64,000 nt of DNA from Anagrus nilaparvatae. Its lineage: Eukaryota > Arthropoda > Insecta > Hymenoptera > Mymaridae. Both the position numbers and the translations under genes were made by a program. The stretch is from assembly GCA_022575985.1 (NCBI GenBank), contig JAKSXM010000228.1, positions 1,488,001-1,552,000 on the forward strand. Reading direction: 5' to 3'. This document shows, piece by piece, positions 54,537 through 64,000 of this stretch. Within the stretch, counting starts at the first letter, position 1. Each line of letters starts with the position of its first letter. The notes beneath the pieces are model-generated. The model did no database searches and had not been told where the DNA came from. It was given only the letters and a program-made list of their open reading frames with translations.

Positions 54537-57500
54537 TGGCTCGCGTTTGCATTTGTTAAAATTAAAAGTTTTAAAACTTTTAGAGTACTATTATTAGCCA
54601 ACAATTTCAAACTTTTCGGTAATATTTCATCAGTAAACATCCTTTCTGCAATTCCGTTCACCTTGATAACAAAATTATATCTAAAATTTAAATTATGCAT
54701 GTTTTTAGCACCATTTTCTACATCATTTTCAGCGTTCTTTTTATACACTTTTAGAGATAATAAAGTACATTTTAAACTGGTATTTTAAATAATAACTATA
54801 CATGTTAAAGAAAATTTTGATGCATAAAAAAGTTGTTTCTCAATCAATAAATTCAACCCTAAAAAGAATTCCAAAAGAAAAAAAATCTACTTAACATAAC
54901 TAGATAAGTAAAAAAATATCAATTCCGTAATAAACACATCTATCTATAAAAGTTAAATATTCATCAAATTTCAAATAATTCAGTATATAACTTCCGGCTT
55001 ATTAGACACGCTTTTTTGACTCTAAACACGCAAATATTCGATCAATCTTTTTTTTTTGGTTATAAAAAATAAAAATAATCCCTAAAAATATTTTGTTAAG
55101 ATAGGTTATGTTACCTTAAGGTACATATCACGTGACAAATTAAAAAAGTAGCGAATACGTATAAAATTTGAACTTGATTTTAAGTTTATGTAACTTCCGT
55201 TATTATTATTATTTCATGCAAAAGAGATTATATTACCCTAGAAAGATAAATGAGGATATCTTAAAATGAAATTTTCAAATCTTGATTGAAGTGCTTACAC
55301 TTACATATCCAATGTGTTCTATTTATCATTTTCTGGCTTCTTTTGTATTAATTTGTTAAATTGTAAATTATATGATATTTAATTTTTGATTTATGATGCT
55401 TTTTTTTGTTATTTAATCGATACATAAACGTTACATTAATTTGAAATTTAAATTTATTCAAAAATACGTGACATAACCTCAAAGAAATTAGGTTTTGAGG
55501 TTAATAAATAAATTTTTTGTTATTAAATTTTTTCTTATTCAATTTATTGATTGATTTTTTGCTGTTGAAAAACTCGGTCAATTTATAGTTAATTAAAAGT
55601 TTGTAAAAAAAAGTTGACATTTTAATTTAACAAAAAATTAATATTTTAAAACTTAAAAATATTTTGATGTAAAAAATAATATGAGAAAATTGAAAAAAAA
55701 ATATTTTTTCTCTCGCTTGAATACTTTTGACAAGATCGATTATCTATCGAATCGAATATAAAAAAATAGTAATTTTGTGAGTGTATTAGTTTTTTTTAGT
55801 CTAGGTAATCTAACTTTATTTCCTTCATTTCAATCATTCACACGAGATGAACATTTATTTTTCTTCTTATATAAACCCCTTTTTTGTACTAAACATAAAG
55901 GAAATGAATCTCAATTTTCAATTGTTGTATGAAGAATAGAATGAAAAAAACCTGTTGTTTAGTTTTCTATGTCTAACTTTTTGATTGATTTTTTAGTGGA
56001 AATTATGTTTTTAATAGGAAAAAAGGTTGTTAAAATTTTATGGTGAATTTAATTTGACATTTTTTTATGTAACTGAATTACCTAAATTATATATCGACTG
56101 TTTTTTTATGTTTTTATTTAGTTATAACAAATTAAATTATGACAATGCTTTTAAAAATTTCAATTTGTTTATATTTTCGTTTTTCGCGAATAAAATGAAG
56201 GTTCATGAAAAAATTAAATCCGACGTGTTATTTTATATTTTTATCAAATTAAGTAATTTTGTTTGCAATCTAAAAAAAAATATTATATGCCAAGCGTATT
56301 ATCAAATACGAATTATCAGCATTGTTTTTTAAGAATATTATGAAAATGTTAGAATATTTTAAAACGTCAGTTAAATTTCTGTTTATATTCGAAAAACTGC
56401 TTAAGGCAATCAGAACTTGATTTTAATATTTCAAAAACATTATAGCCAAGAGGCTCATTATCTTAAAACTTTTTTTAGTTAGCAGAGAAATATTTTATGC
56501 TGGCAGTTCCACAACATTTTTTAAATAATATTTTTTTTTGCCCAAAATGGTCCATTCATCCGAAATGGGCTACTTTAGGTCATTTTTGCAGTTTTTTTGA
56601 CATTTTCATTTTCATTTGCTATTTATGTTTACTACCAAAATATATTAATATGCTCGTTGGAAAATTTAATATATCTAGCAGCAATCATTATTCATTTAGC
56701 AAAAATTTCAGTTTGAAAAATTGAGTAAATATTGAAATTTTTCTGAAAATCCTCGAATCTGACATTAAAATACAAACACACTGCATATTATTAAGTAAAA
56801 GACCTGCATTTGCCCTCATTAAACAAAGTGTAATTTCATAAGTATTAATTTATTTCAAGATAAAAGATCAAAAAGCAAGATTTTTTCAAGAAATTCAAGT
56901 CCACATTGAAAAAAGCTTTACAATAAAAATAACAATTACTCCAAACAAAACAAAAAAAAAAAAATGAACGATCGCATGAAAAACTTTATATTGATAAATT
57001 TATTACTTAGACTATAATTATCAAGTACAATACAAAAAGCTGTTGTAAATTGATCGCGTTTTGTTTTAAATGTTTAGATTATTATTTTTAAAAAATGAGG
57101 TAACTGTGGCGATGATGATCATTATTTTAGATTAAAAAAAATACTTTATTGTGCACAAAAAAAAAACTTTTCAAAGTATTTAAAAAATAAGAAAATAATA
57201 AGAAAAAAGAACAGTAGTTGAATGCAACTTATAGCTAAAAAAAAAAAGACATTTGAAAAGCAAGTAATCTCATTTGCAAAATAAAAGTATAAATATAAGT
57301 CACGGTCTACTTTTCAATTATAAGGCTATAGTTTACATACAAAAAGTCCTACTCGACTATTTTTTTTATTTATTTAAACTAAGGTGTATACATTACGCTC
57401 TTAAACCGGAAACTATCTATTGCCCGTTATAACTAAGGCGATTTGATCTAGAATTCTTGTTTGGGGAGATGCAAAAAAAAAGTACAGTGTAACAAAGAGA

Positions 57501-58106
57501 AAAATATAGGGAAAGGTGTACTTACTTACTTTTATTTTACCGGTGTTTGCGTGTTGATTTTTTATTATGTATGCATCTTGAATAGATTTTACGCACGCTG
57601 ATTTTTGTTCATTGATAACGTATATGTGAGTAATACACTTGTGTGTGTATTAAACTTGGTATTAAAAAGCTATGTTTCATTTGGTAATTTACTGTTTTTA
57701 ATGCTTATTAAAAAGGTATTTAAAATTTTTATTGTTGCTTTTCATTTTTTAGCTTATTTACTTATTAATTGTGAAAAGTAGTAAAAATTAAAAGTTTTAT
57801 GACGATTCCTTAGTTAGCGAATTCGTTGCGGTTAGAAAATACTGTGTATCTGAGTGTAGCTAATTCTCTAAACTTATTCAAGTGCAGTAAGTTTAACATG
57901 CGTTATTCTCTGACTGAGCACAAATTTAATATTTCTGATTATATCTACATTTATGAAATGAAAAGTTTTAATTAGTCAACTTAAAGTTTGATGCTCACGT
58001 GGTTTGTAAATATTTATAAAAATAATGCATAATTGGACTTTTTACGCCCATAAAATTTTAAAATACACGATTTTGGCGACAAAATGTTGTAAATCGCAAT
58101 ACAGAT

Positions 58107-58193
58107 AGGCATAAAACGCGCATAAGACAATTTTTAAATTGTCTTCTGCGCATTACGTCACTGTTTGCTGACGGGTATTTGTAGAGCTAGCCT
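58107..58193. mobile_element. Small inverted-repeat element, GGCTxGTTCTACAAA family, copy 3
   Basis: The right end is the reverse complement of AGGCTAGCTCTACAAATACC. Inside is a near-perfect hairpin, AAGACAATTTTTAAATTGTC, with GCGCAT blocks on both sides. The left end is less certain and may lie further left. The shared right end and the GCGCATT block link it to the copies at 23724 and 24021. Confidence 0.45.
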
Positions 58194-58249
58194 CAATATT
58201 GGTAACTGCAGTCACTACAAGCAAATTTAAAAAATCAGCAAATTGGCCA

Positions 58250-58376
58250 ATACCCGAGAAGAAACAGAGTTTCAGAAAGTTCCGAGCATGACGCGGTCCG
58301 GACTCGAACATTTTCGGCCAGCATCTGGTCCGAGTTCTGCCCGTAACTTTCTGAAACTTTGTTTCCGCTCGGGTAT
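58250..58376. mobile_element. Palindromic MITE of 127 bp with ATACCCGAG ends
   Basis: The left arm starts ATACCCGAGAAGAAACAGAG and the reverse complement of the right arm starts ATACCCGAGCGGAAACAAAG; both continue AGTTTCAGAAAGTT. Match over the first 35 bp is about 85 percent, and GGTCCG blocks are also mirrored further in. It is GC-rich. No target duplication is evident. Two small overlapping open frames on opposite strands across this element reflect its symmetry, not genes. Confidence 0.65.
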
Positions 58377-58418
58377 GCAGTGTATGTATATGTACGCACA
58401 CGATTCGCAGTACATTTT

Positions 58419-58582
58419 TAGGCAGGTTCTACAATAACTGCAAATCGTCAAATATGCGGTGCATTAAATATGTCGATAATATGTAAGCAAACTATGCGCA
58501 GTACATTTTTAAATGCGTAAACTCGTTTCTGCGCATCCATTTGCCTACATATTTGTGTTTGTGGCTATTGTAGAAGCTACCT
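58419..58582. mobile_element. Small inverted-repeat element, GGCTxGTTCTACAAA family, copy 4
   Basis: The left end TAGGCAGGTTCTACAATAAC and the reverse complement of the right end TAGGTAGCTTCTACAATAGC differ at three of 20 positions. GCGCA blocks lie inside in both orientations. Of the copies seen this has the clearest boundaries. It lies 42 bp from the element ending at 58376. Confidence 0.6.
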
Positions 58583-58675
58583 AATATCTTTTCTTGTCTG
58601 ACTTGTAACTTTTGTATATTCAACTTTATTCTCAACTTTATTTGCTTATTTTATAAAAAATAGAAAACTAATGCT

Positions 58676-58735
58676 TATGTTTTTATAGCCTTAACGCAAT
58701 GTATATATACATTGCGTTAAGGCTATAAAAACATA
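58676..58735. repeat. Perfect 60-bp palindrome without spacer
   Basis: Thirty bases from TATGTTTTTATAGCC to CGCAATGTATA are followed immediately by their exact reverse complement; the symmetry point lies between 58705 and 58706. The next outward pair (58675/58736) does not match. The centre is a TATATATA run. No duplication or coding sequence is associated with it. Confidence 0.95.
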
Positions 58736-59551
58736 TATATTCAGAAAACCTTTAATGCTTAACAATTCTACATTTGTATTATTACTTTAATTAATAGTAC
58801 TAAGAATTTACTTATCTATTATTATAATTGTTCGTTTAATGTTACATACTGTAATTTGTGGTAATAAAATTATAACTGCAGCTGCAGCATATTAAGAAAT
58901 TCAAAATGTCTGATAAAACATAGTAGCAGTACTTTTGATAAATATTGTTTATTTTAGAAAAATTAAACCTCTAAAATGTAATTTTCAAATTTAGGTCAAA
59001 TAAAATTTAGTAAAGCAAAAGTAATTTATATTAGTTAAAATAAAATTTAATAGTTTCCTGCTCAGTTAAACTAACGTCATGTGGTGAAACAAATTGACTA
59101 AAATTATCAAGAAAAGTAAGACATCGATGCACTTATTACGGTCAGCTAATGGTGTTTTGGCTGAATCATTGTTAATTAGACTACTTTAACTAGTTTACTT
59201 ACACAGGGCCATTAATGTTTCAATTCAATATATAATTAAACTATATAGCTTTCAAACTTTAATAAAGCCTTGAATAAAATTAAAACGTTTCGAAAAAAAA
59301 TGAAAGAAATTATAAATTCTGAAAAAAATAATAAAAAGATAGTGAAAAAAAATTATATATGAAGGTTATCTTTTAATTAAAATAAAGCATTCTTGTTTTA
59401 ATAGCTAATGTGCATTCGTTAAAATAACTTTGGCACTTACGCATTCCAGTGTATATATGAAAAAATATTAAAATTTTCCAAGCTTATTTATAAGTTAAAA
59501 TTCTTTTTAAATATAAAAATAATTTTTTTTATTATTCTTTTTTTGTTACAG

Positions 59552-59677
59552 TAATTCAATGGCCAGAGGGTAGGTTCATCCATGACGTGTCCGAGGAGGC
59601 ACTTTATTCCCTTATGCTCAAAAATTCTGAAATAACGGGGAATCTTCTGAAGGTGAACCAAGGCAGGCAGCTCGAGG
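59552..59677 (+). CDS. Rbfox1: Rbfox coding exon with two possible donors (18 or 126 nt)
   Basis: The exon follows TTTGTTACAG and completes the Val codon begun in the previous exon, giving VIQWPEG; a V-x-V/I-QWPE segment follows VPN in invertebrate Fox proteins as far as I recall. A good donor G|GTAGGT at 59569/59570 would end an 18-nt micro-exon. The frame, however, stays open for another 36 codons (RFIHDVSEEALYSLMLKNSE and on to GRQLE) with non-intron-like GC content, up to a weaker donor G|GTACAT at 59677/59678. Both donors split a GGT codon after its first base, so either form joins the same next exon. I do not recognise the extra 36 residues. The next exon is not in the window. Confidence 0.75.
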
Positions 59678-59735
59678 GTACATTTCCCTCTAAATTTTTT
59701 TTATTTTATTTTTTTAATACTTTTTTCTACTTTTC

Positions 59736-59766
<31 letters not shown>
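59736..59766. repeat. (AT)n microsatellite after the last exon
   Basis: A nearly pure TA/AT run about 60 bp downstream of the exon's outer donor. Confidence 0.85.
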
Positions 59767-59767
<1 letters not shown>

Positions 59768-62700
59768 CAAAGAATGTATATTTGTATATCTATGTATATA
59801 TATTTGCATACGTATATACGTTATGCGAATATCTTTACGGGGTTAAAACATTTTTATTTTATCTTTAAATTTTAATTTTTTTTTTTACTTTTTTTAACGA
59901 TAAATGACAGGTCGAAAATACGACGAAAATATTACTATATATATATATACGGATAAATATACGTTAAAAGAAAATTCTTGAAAAATTAGAATTAAAGAAT
60001 TTTTTTAAATATGCTGCCACACCATGACCAAGCTAAACAAATGTTCTTTTTTACTTTTTTTGTTTTTTTTATTTATTTTTTTTGTTTTATGATCTAATTT
60101 TTCCTTCTTTTTTTTTTTTAATTTAATTTTTTATTAATAATTATTTAAAGTGTTAAGATGAGAGGAATTTTAGCTGTAAACAAAATTTTAGAAAGTAGTG
60201 AAATCGGATGAAATTATTTTCAATTTTTTATGTTTTTGGTTTCTAAAAACGATTTAGAAGATTTTACCAATTTTTACTTGGTCAGTTTTTGGTTTTGTTG
60301 ATTTTGTTGCCCACATTTAAAATTGAAAAAGTTAATTTAGACTGATTTAGAAAAATTTTGATACTAGGAGTGTCGAGTATTCAAATTGAAAGTTTCGGCT
60401 ACATAGACCGAAATTTTTGTAAAAAGATTTTGATCTGCATATACAAATAAATCAAAAATTTCCTTTATTAAAAATCCAATAAATAACATCAATTTTGGGG
60501 TTGGGTACCCTATATTTCGAGTAATAACGCTCATCTATACCTCGCGCCATTTAAACTTGTAATTTTTTTTTGGATCTCTAATTTTAAACTTATTTTTTTA
60601 TTTCCTTTTTTTTTGTCAATCGTGGGCAAAAAACATTCATAACTAAGCTGACCATCCGAAATTTGTTTCATCTCTTAGTCAACTTCCAAAATCGTTTTCA
60701 GCAATCCAAACTACGAAAAAATTCCATCAAGTTTCAGCTACTTCGAAAATTTTTAAAATTTTGTGTACAAATAAAATCTCTGAAATCTTAATATTTCGTT
60801 TGACATAAGCTTATTTTACGTGAAGTTTATTTTATAATTTTATTAATTTAGCCAAAAAAAAAAAAAAAAAAATTATTTAAAAAAAATACACATATTACAG
60901 TTATGTTAATGGGAGAGAATAGAGGAAATGCCAATTTAATTCCAAGCTTATAAATAAAAATAACTCTTTCTTAGAGTGTATTCATATTGATGAAATCAAC
61001 ATTTTAAGGTGGGTTAAACATATTTTTTTATTTATTTTTTGTACAAAAGAAATACGTTTAATGATTAAAAAAAAATTATTGCAACAAAAAAATATTGGGA
61101 ATTAATTTTTTGTGTAATTTGTTTCACTTATCTTTTGTTTTGTTTAGTTTTATATGTGTTTTTGGTTTAAAAAAAATTAGATACAAAAGTTTTTTTTCTG
61201 TTAATTAATACTGGGTCCTTAATTGTTTAGAGTTAAATTTGCATCAAAAATAAGTACTGTTTTTATTAAAATTTAACTTGGGGTTTTTATTATATTTTTA
61301 TTAATTAATACAAATCTCCTAAGAAGGAAAAGTTCTTATTCATAATTTTTTTTAAAAATTTCATAATTTCAAGCAGACGAAACAATTTTTATTTTAATTA
61401 AATAAAAATAAGAAAAAAATTCCATTTTTTCTCATAATTAAGAGTCAACATAATTAACTAATTTTACAACAAAAACAAAAAAAAGTTAAAGAAAGTAAGA
61501 CAAAGAAAAGAAAAAACCCTTTTTTTAAAAGTATAATTTAAAAAAAAAAAGCTCTTTTGTGAATAAAAAAAAGTAGTATAAGTAAGAAGGTATATAAAGT
61601 GCCTAAAAAAAAGTAGATGAAAGAATATAAGTTTGTAAAAAGTAGTACAACAAAACAACGATGTGTTAAGAACTTATATGAAAGACTTTTATATGGATTA
61701 TTTATAAAAAAGTTGTAAAAAAAGTTATTTCGTTAAAAAACTAAAAGAAATTATAATATTTTAATCTTTTAAAATGAAAGTTGATAAATTAATGAAAATC
61801 CCATATGTACCATGTTGTATATTGTGTTGTTAATTCTCACATCATCGTTCTATACACTTTTGTTTTTATGTTCAAGAGAATTCCCTAGACTTATATTCTT
61901 TCATTCTTCATTGTCAGACAAAAATAAAAACTCAATTACAAAAAAATACTATAAAGTTTAAATTTTTACTTATAAGGTTAGGACACTAGTTTTGGGTAGC
62001 TTTGAGTAGGTGTCCAAAATTCGTGGCCTATCCTTGTTATATGATAATTTTTATTTTTTGTATTTTAGATGAAAAGATTTTAAGAACGAATTGTTTTTAT
62101 ATAGATTTTTGATAGACATTAAAAAAATATTACTCTTCAAAAGCATTAAGTCATTCTGTTGTAATAAAATTGTAATAAAAGAAAATAATGGTTAAGATTT
62201 TTTTAAACAAAATGCAATCAAATGAACTTGCATTAGTCGAGTTTTTATTTATAAAATGCCAAAAAAATAGTGTTTTTTCTTACTTCTTTTTCCTGAATTT
62301 AAGTAGTAAATGGAAAAGTTTGGCAAGACAATCCCGTTGGACCTTTCCATTAAACGAGCATTTTTTTTTTTAGAGAAAAAATAATAGTTTTATCGTTCAT
62401 ACTAGATTATCTTTAACGAGCTGGAAAAGAGAATTTAAAAAAAAGATACTTACTTTGTTCATTCGGTTAGATTAAATGTTTTTAGAACTTACAAGCATGA
62501 TATTGCTAAATCGTTTCTTCCTTTTTTTTTGGACTTAAATTTTTAATATGTAATGTTTTTTAATAATAAAAAATAATGTTTAGGAAAACCTTTTAGCAGA
62601 AAAAAAATTTTTATGTAAAAAATCACTTAGGATTAAAGTGTACTTGTGAATTAAAAAAATAATGGAATTTTATAGATACTTGAAATTATGATATTTTTAA

Positions 62701-63246
62701 TTAAAAATTATGACTTTTTTTGAGTTTTGAGGTTATGTTTAAACTTATGAGGTGTAGAAATAGGAAAATTTTAACTAATGTATTTAATATCGAGTCGCAT
62801 TTATTGAATATAATTACCTCTATGCATTATACCCTGCTAAATATTTAAGGAATTACTTTAAAATTCAAAATGGCGGGAAAATGGGGTCCTTTTAATAAAG
62901 GTTTTGGATTTTTCGGTTAAATTGTAAAATCTTTTTTACTGTTTATATATATATATATACTCTAATTTAATGTAAAATTCTGTATGAAAACTTACTTGGG
63001 ATGAGCGGTCATCCGTAGCTGGGTTAGGTACCCGATAGTTCGGACTATTTTTTCAATTTTTCGAAAAAGGGCTGCAGGTACAGAATGAATCGTAAATTTA
63101 TGTGGCTATAAATCCGAAAAACACCCGAAAAATCAATTGTACCCGAAATTTTTAATCCCCTCAAACCTCTAAAACTTTCATTAAAGTAATTAAAACGGCG
63201 AATTTTCTTTTTAAACATAACCTCAAACTCCATATTTCCTTATTAA

Positions 63247-63710
63247 GAGGGCTGGATGTCAGCCATTTTTTCAGCTCTCAACCAATCAGAGACTTGGTAA
63301 AATATTAATTTTGGCCACCAAAATACGGCTTCAATTTTCAATTAAATTAAAAAAAAAATTGCTAAATTAATCTACATAAAATGAAAAATGTATCTCTGCT
63401 TTTCCTAGATATTACAAAATTTTCCTTCTACTCAAAAAATTAAATGAAATTGCAACCCCAATATCGTCTGCTTCACTCATTTTTTTGGTTAGATTGTACT
63501 GCAGCTTTTCTTTCATTTTTTAACTGAGAAAGAAAATTTTCTTAAGCCTAGGAAAAGCAGAGCCACATTTTTTATTTTATGTAGATTAATTTGGCAATTT
63601 TCTTTTTTAATTTAATTGAAAATTAAAGCCGTATTTTGGTGGCCAAAATTAATATTTTACCCAGTCTCTGATTGGTTGAGAGCTAAAAAAATGGCTGACA
63701 TCCAGCCCTC
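63247..63710. mobile_element. TTAA-flanked palindromic MITE of 464 bp
   Basis: The left arm starts GAGGGCTGGATGTCAGCCAT and the right arm is its inverted copy; TTAA lies directly outside both ends (63243-63246 and 63711-63714). The arms match for about 170 bp with few differences, including CTCTCAACCAATCAGAGACT and CTCTGCTTTTCCTAG, and surround a central unique part of about 110 bp. A TTAA target duplication is the hallmark of the piggyBac and Kolobok superfamilies. There is no coding sequence. The high arm identity suggests a fairly recent insertion. Confidence 0.85.
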
Positions 63711-64000
63711 TTAAATTAGATTCAAAAGTTATATTTTTAATTTTTCATTCCCAAAATCCAAAAATATAAATTTGTAAAAAATTACTTGCAAGAGTAGCCT
63801 CCAAAAAAATTTCATCAATCATTTAATTATCTTTTCTATTTCATAGTTTAGTCTACTACATCATTCGTTACACAGAAATAAAATAAATTAAAAATTACCA
63901 TTTTTTATTTCTTTTATTAAATACTAACAAAAAATTCTGCATTTTTTTAAGTTATGTACACAATTTGTAATTGCAAGCTGAATTAAATAAATTAAGTGAC

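Larger units (their letters stand above)
48608..59551 (+). other. Rbfox1: Rbfox intron of 10,944 bp
   Basis: GTAGGT at 48608 to TTTGTTACAG at 59551. It contains several short inverted-repeat elements (53971-54153, 54273-54536, 58107-58193, 58250-58376, 58419-58582), a 60-bp perfect palindrome (58676-58735) and, near 48754-48829, sequence resembling the end of the GGCTxGTTCTACAAA family. No additional exon is convincing; the frames at 54497-54788 overlap the element at 54273-54536 and each other. Confidence 0.85.
59678..64000 (+). other. Rbfox1: Start of the next Rbfox intron, incomplete
   Basis: After the last exon only AT-rich sequence follows, with AT microsatellites at 59736-59766 and near 59936-59950, weakly conserved inverted-repeat remnants around 60366-60550 and 63003-63150, and the palindromic element at 63247-63710. 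No C-terminal Rbfox exon (for example one encoding the ALRGVAIQRGR-like segment) was seen, so the intron extends beyond the window. Confidence 0.75.

Noticed and set aside
59587..59868. ATG-initiated frame starting in the last exon
   Set aside because: It is the Rbfox frame itself; the part after 59677 runs into poly-T and a TA microsatellite and is intron.

Overview
The window is very AT-rich eukaryotic DNA (roughly three quarters A+T by eye, full of homopolymer and TA runs). It is dominated by one host gene on the + strand, the arthropod orthologue of the RNA-binding Fox splicing regulator (Rbfox1/A2bp1). Six coding exons are readable: 9326-9613, 18087-18398, 18738-18791, 34183-34275, 48553-48607 and 59552-59677. 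All junctions agree in phase and have GT-AG borders. Together they encode a Pro/Ala-rich N-terminus, a Gln/Ala tract and a complete RRM (RNP2 LHVSNI, RNP1 KGFGFVTF). The 54-nt and 93-nt RRM exons have exactly the sizes known from vertebrate RBFOX genes. The C-terminal exons lie beyond the right edge, and any upstream exons or promoters lie beyond the left edge or were not recognised. The short open frames elsewhere look like noise in AT-rich DNA or pieces of transposons. An insect is likely, but the species cannot be told from the sequence.

Layout. 1-9325 is non-coding and carries a 3.1-kb fold-back element (2318-5451) with tandemly repeated inverted arms, an 8-bp target duplication and a hAT-type MITE nested inside it. 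Intron 9614-18086 holds a decayed copia-type retrotransposon on the - strand, split by Jockey/CR1-like LINE fragments. Intron 18399-18737 is only 339 bp. Introns 18792-34182, 34276-48552 and 48608-59551 are 11-15 kb each and contain non-autonomous inverted-repeat elements, a GC-rich degenerate repeat seen at two sites, a possible hammerhead-like or Penelope-like remnant and a perfect 60-bp palindrome. The part after 59677 carries a TTAA-flanked palindromic element.

Most interesting. (1) Three TGCATG motifs, the binding site of Fox proteins themselves, lie within 137 bp around the 93-nt RRM exon. One abuts the acceptor and one overlaps the donor, which fits conserved autoregulation by exon skipping. 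(2) The last exon has two donors of identical phase, giving an 18-nt or a 126-nt exon; the extra 36 codons are open, GC-rich and unfamiliar to me. (3) The fold-back element carries about a dozen repeat units, most with an ATGGCGGCC core resembling a YY1/Pho site.
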